Positions 61,933-64,000 of a stretch of DNA of 64,000 bases are shown piece by piece. Origin of the DNA: PXAP01 sp046483315 (GTDB taxonomy: Bacteria; Bacteroidota; Bacteroidia; Bacteroidales; PUMT01); assembly GCA_046483315.1 (NCBI GenBank), contig JAWODJ010000122.1, positions 10,528 to 74,527 of the forward strand. Direction: 5' to 3'. Below the pieces are notes generated by a model, which made no database searches, was not told where the DNA came from, and was given only the letters and a program-made list of their open reading frames with translations. Numbering within the stretch: the first letter of the stretch is position 1; every line of letters starts with the position of its first letter. Both the position numbers and the translations under genes were made by a program.

Positions 61933-62655
61933 ATGAAAATTCCTTTACTGCCTCCCAGGATTTTTATACCGGCTCTTGTAGTCTGGTTATTCTTTTCATC
62001 AGTTTCCACCGTATTTGACACTACAGAAAAAAAGGAGACATCTGTTATGCAGGAAGAAACAGTAAAACTGCCTACCCCGGATATAAAGGGAGAATATAGT
62101 GTTGAAGAGACACTTCTTGAAAGACGTTCGGTTCGTTCCTACCTTGATGAACCACTTGAACTGGAATCCGTGTCCCAGCTGCTGTGGGCCGCTCAGGGCA
62201 TAACACAGGAGTTACGGGGCTTACGCACCGCACCTTCTGCCGGAGCAACCTATCCTCTGGAAATATATCTTGCGGCGGGAAAGGTCAACAATCTTCAATC
62301 GGGCCTGTACAGGTATGTTCCTGACGGCCATTCACTTGTTTTAACTAAAGGAAGGGATCTCCGCCGGGAGCTTGCCGAAGCGGCACTTGGACAGGATCAT
62401 GTAAGAAATGCCCCCGCCATAATAATAATTGCGGCTGATTACTCCCGCACTGCACAGCGGTATGGAGAAAGAGCAGAACGGTATGTTCATATGGAGGTTG
62501 GACATGCGGGACAAAATATTTGTCTCCAGGCCATTGGTTGCGGACTGGGAACTGTTATTGTGGGAGCCTTTTACGATGGCAGGGTAAAAGAGGTCCTGGG
62601 CCTGCCTGAAAACGAAGATCCTTTGAGTCTTATCCCTGTCGGGAAGCCGGATTGA
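61933..62655 (+). CDS. SagB/ThcOx-type nitroreductase family protein
   Basis: 240 aa. N-terminal hydrophobic segment (FIPALVVWLFFSSVSTVF), possibly a signal or anchor, then an FMN-dependent nitroreductase-fold domain: ETLLERRSVRSYLDEPLE, LLWAAQGITQ, TAPSAGATYPLEIYL, YVHMEVGHAGQNICLQA and GLGTVIVGAF. These match the SagB-type dehydrogenase subgroup. Members outside thiazole-forming peptide clusters are common in anaerobes and their substrates are unknown. No peptide-modification genes lie nearby. Single gene. Confidence 0.88.
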   Translation: MKIPLLPPRIFIPALVVWLFFSSVSTVFDTTEKKETSVMQEETVKLPTPDIKGEYSVEETLLERRSVRSYLDEPLELESVSQLLWAAQGITQELRGLRTAPSAGATYPLEIYLAAGKVNNLQSGLYRYVPDGHSLVLTKGRDLRRELAEAALGQDHVRNAPAIIIIAADYSRTAQRYGERAERYVHMEVGHAGQNICLQAIGCGLGTVIVGAFYDGRVKEVLGLPENEDPLSLIPVGKPD

Positions 62656-62774
62656 TAATGTAGTGGGATTAACCAGTAAATAATTGTCTCCGGAACCGAT
62701 TATCCTGGAATGCAGATTTTCGCTTTCGGTAATAACGGATATGTTTCCCGACCCGGCAATCAGTAAGGATACGT

Positions 62775-62827
62775 ATCAGGAATAATTTATTGTTCCTGAT
62801 TGAAGGGTTTCTGAACTGTTCAGAAAC
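62775..62827. repeat. Two adjacent perfect hairpins before the tRNA genes
   Basis: ATCAGGAA/TTCCTGAT (62775-62800, 10-nt loop) and GTTTCTGAA/TTCAGAAAC (62807-62827, 3-nt loop). Neither is followed by a T-run, so they are not standard terminators. They lie between the nitroreductase gene and the tRNA-Ser promoter. Confidence 0.45.
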
Positions 62828-62899
62828 GTACTCCCGGTAAACGGTTATGTACACCTGGAGTTGAGTTGATTCTGTCCGTTTGAATTTTAAGGTTAATAT

Positions 62900-62930
62900 T
62901 TTGACAAGTTAAATGCTTTTTATACTTTTG
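62900..62930 (+). promoter_or_regulatory. Promoter of tRNA-Ser
   Basis: TTTG at 62900-62903 and TACTTTTG at 62923-62930 fit the Bacteroidota -33 TTTG / -7 TAnnTTTG promoter with 19-nt spacing. The tRNA begins 13 nt after the -7 box. This is the clearest promoter in the window. Confidence 0.75.
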
Positions 62931-62942
62931 TGCTGCTTTAAA

Positions 62943-63032
<90 letters not shown>

Positions 63033-63114
63033 AAAATTTGGATACGGCAGTAGAAAGGCTAAGGAGCCGGATTTATTGGCACTTCACAAATTTACTTTTT
63101 TTCCGGATTTTATT

Positions 63115-63189
63115 CGGGGTGTAGCGTAGCCCGGTTAGCGCGCCTGCTTTGGGAGCAGGAGGTCGCAAGTTCGAATCTTGCCACCCCGA
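63115..63189 (+). tRNA. tRNA-Pro(UGG)
   Basis: 75 nt. The acceptor CGGGGTG pairs perfectly with CACCCCG, discriminator A. The anticodon stem CCTGC/GCAGG encloses TTTGGGA with anticodon TGG. T arm contains GTTCGAATC. The CCA end is not encoded. 83 bp after tRNA-Ser and probably cotranscribed. Confidence 0.96.
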
Positions 63190-63412
63190 CATGACAGGAC
63201 ATCTTCCATTTTCTGGTCGGTGTCCTTTTCTTTCCCACCCCCACCCGATTTCCCACAATCCATCCACAACCCCGGCATGAAAAGCAACAGGATGGGTCTG
63301 GAGCATCAGGAATCCTTCTGACCATTGATTTATAAATTCTTAATTGATGCGAAACAAATTATATATTATTTGATAAGCAATAAAAAGCTTATTCATTTAG
63401 TCTTATGTTTAC

Positions 63413-63420
63413 TATATTTG
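63413..63420 (+). promoter_or_regulatory. Possible -7 box of the toxin-antitoxin operon
   Basis: TATATTTG matches TAnnTTTG and lies 16 nt before the antitoxin ATG. No clear TTTG at the -33 position was found. Confidence 0.4.
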
Positions 63421-63436
63421 TATAAACAACAGCATC

Positions 63437-63613
63437 ATGGGGAAAATAATAGAAGTGAAAAAATCTGTAAGCCGATCACAGGTTGACAATGAGATTGAGA
63501 GGATTACAGCAAAGAAACGCAAATTCAATCTGCGGAAGTACGTGGGCAAAGTTCGATTTCAGCATATTGATCCGTTGCAATATCAGGAAAAATTAAGGGA
63601 TGAGTGGGAATAG
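63437..63613 (+). CDS. Antitoxin-like small protein of a PIN toxin module
   Basis: 58 aa from the ATG at 63437: basic and charged, with KKSVSRSQVDNEIERI near the start and RKYVGKVRFQHIDPLQYQEK near the end. Its gene overlaps the start of the PIN-domain gene by 14 nt, the usual order for antitoxin-toxin pairs. No standard DNA-binding fold is evident in so short a chain; the N-terminal part may be. The role is inferred from position. Confidence 0.75.
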   Translation: MGKIIEVKKSVSRSQVDNEIERITAKKRKFNLRKYVGKVRFQHIDPLQYQEKLRDEWE

Positions 63614-63815
63614 CCTCTTAGTGGACACCAATATCCTTATCTGCCTTTTTAAAGGTAATGAAAGAGTATATGAGCTACTTCATGAAAGAGATTTATGGGT
63701 TTCCTTTATAACAGAGATGGAATTACTCTCTTTTGCTGGCCATACTACAGGAGAAATTCAAACTATCAAGAGGTTTTTAAGTAATTGTAAGATTATTGAC
63801 ATTAATAGAACTTAA
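63600..63815 (+). pseudogene. PIN-domain toxin (VapC-like), C-terminally truncated
   Basis: 71 aa from the ATG at 63600. The PIN start is intact: SLLVDTNILICLF carries the first catalytic aspartate, and ISFITEMELL-like VSFITEMELLSF carries the glutamate. The chain stops at CKIIDINRT, whereas PIN toxins are about 120-140 aa and need further acidic residues in a later segment. Those are missing, so the ribonuclease is probably inactive. The break coincides with AT-rich sequence leading into an IS1380-like transposase. The overlapping antitoxin gene upstream is intact. Confidence 0.8.
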
Positions 63816-63835
63816 AATAGTAAAATAAAAACAAG

Positions 63836-63906
63836 GAAAAGTGATGTATTTTGTTTATATTTAAGTCGTTACACAAATAACACAAACAAAAAAAACATCA
63901 CTTTTC
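63836..63906 (+). promoter_or_regulatory. 12-bp inverted repeat just upstream of the transposase start
   Basis: GAAAAGTGATGT (63836-63847) and ACATCACTTTTC (63895-63906) are perfect reverse complements, 47-nt loop. The right arm ends 2 nt before the transposase ATG. In a transcript reading in from outside the element, the hairpin could hide the start region; alternatively one arm is part of the IS end. Confidence 0.5.
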
Positions 63907-63908
63907 AG

Positions 63909-64000
63909 ATGAAAAATACAAAGAAAAAATTAAACGGCCAATCAAAAATTGTTAGAGCTTCATTTACAGGCAGTAACATCACCAAATATGCAGGTTTGAA
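63909..64000 (+). mobile_element. IS1380-like transposase, N-terminal fragment (continues past window)
   Basis: ATG at 63909; 30 codons are visible, with the segment VRASFTGSNITKYAGL resembling the N-terminus of Bacteroidota IS1380-family transposases (a start such as SFTGxNITxYxGL). The rest is outside the window. The left end of the element probably lies near 63811-63816, where the PIN toxin is cut. Family assignment from so few residues is provisional. Confidence 0.6.

Noticed and set aside
62669..62854. 61-codon minus-strand frame before the tRNAs
   Set aside because: Covers the two hairpins and shows no protein-like composition.
63073..63325. Two minus-strand open frames of 71-77 codons, one with a GWQDSNLRPPAPKAG segment
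   Set aside because: This peptide is the well-known artefact of translating the reverse strand of a tRNA-Pro gene; the frames cover the tRNA.

Overview
The window is a chromosomal segment of a Bacteroidota bacterium, most likely Bacteroidales/Marinilabiliales-like. Supporting features are a MurF-alanine racemase fusion, a GldB-type lipoprotein, a PorT-like barrel, DUF4831 and DUF1573 proteins, TPR histidine kinases, an ECF sigma/anti-sigma pair, plug-domain surface proteins, weak Shine-Dalgarno signals and TAnnTTTG-type promoters (the clearest precedes tRNA-Ser). Nearly all of it is core genome. The only clear mobile element is an insertion sequence entering at the right edge. No rRNA, CRISPR array or prophage was seen.

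Layout: 1-2.6 kb holds a DUF4831 lipoprotein and the NAD(P)HX repair enzyme. 3.1-7.4 kb holds AbgT and sodium/solute transporters and a trypsin-fold protein lacking catalytic residues. 7.5-15.2 kb is a leftward block of a conserved charged protein, rsmI, xseA, two TPR histidine kinases and xseB. 15.3-24.1 kb holds tdk, murF-alr, a glycosyltransferase, a Crp/Fnr regulator, nadE, a PorT-like barrel and gldB. 24.2-30.4 kb holds fhs, a small ferredoxin, an M20 amidohydrolase, a DUF1573 protein, meaB and smpB. 30.4-38.0 kb runs leftward: an EF-hand/TSP3 barrel, a SPOR-like protein, a LOG protein, uvrA and a lytic transglycosylase. 38.3-48.1 kb holds an ECF sigma factor with an anti-sigma-like barrel protein, divergent from three tandem MG2/plug proteins of about 800 aa. 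48.2-57.8 kb holds lpd, a zinc/manganese ABC transporter, miaA, a small membrane protein, an S9 peptidase, recA and a peroxiredoxin. 58.1-62.7 kb holds a SPOR-like coiled-coil protein, clpS, nfeD-floA and a SagB-type nitroreductase. 62.9-64.0 kb holds tRNA-Ser(GCU), tRNA-Pro(UGG), and a toxin-antitoxin pair whose PIN toxin is cut short next to an IS1380-like transposase.

The most unusual content is non-coding. A 56-57 nt hairpin module occurs five times in three intergenic regions (2.9, 22.8 and 56.1 kb) with paired base changes in its arms. It is associated with a second, longer hairpin repeat and with a 23-28 nt tail motif. In one pair of hairpin repeats 200 bp apart, one copy carries the module in its loop and the other has only 6 nt there. 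This looks like a filled and an empty site of a very small mobile or structured element. An upstream region with mutually exclusive inverted repeats precedes the plug-protein cluster.

Many genes use TTG or GTG starts or begin a little inside the longest reading frame. Starts were moved where an ATG fits the family better.
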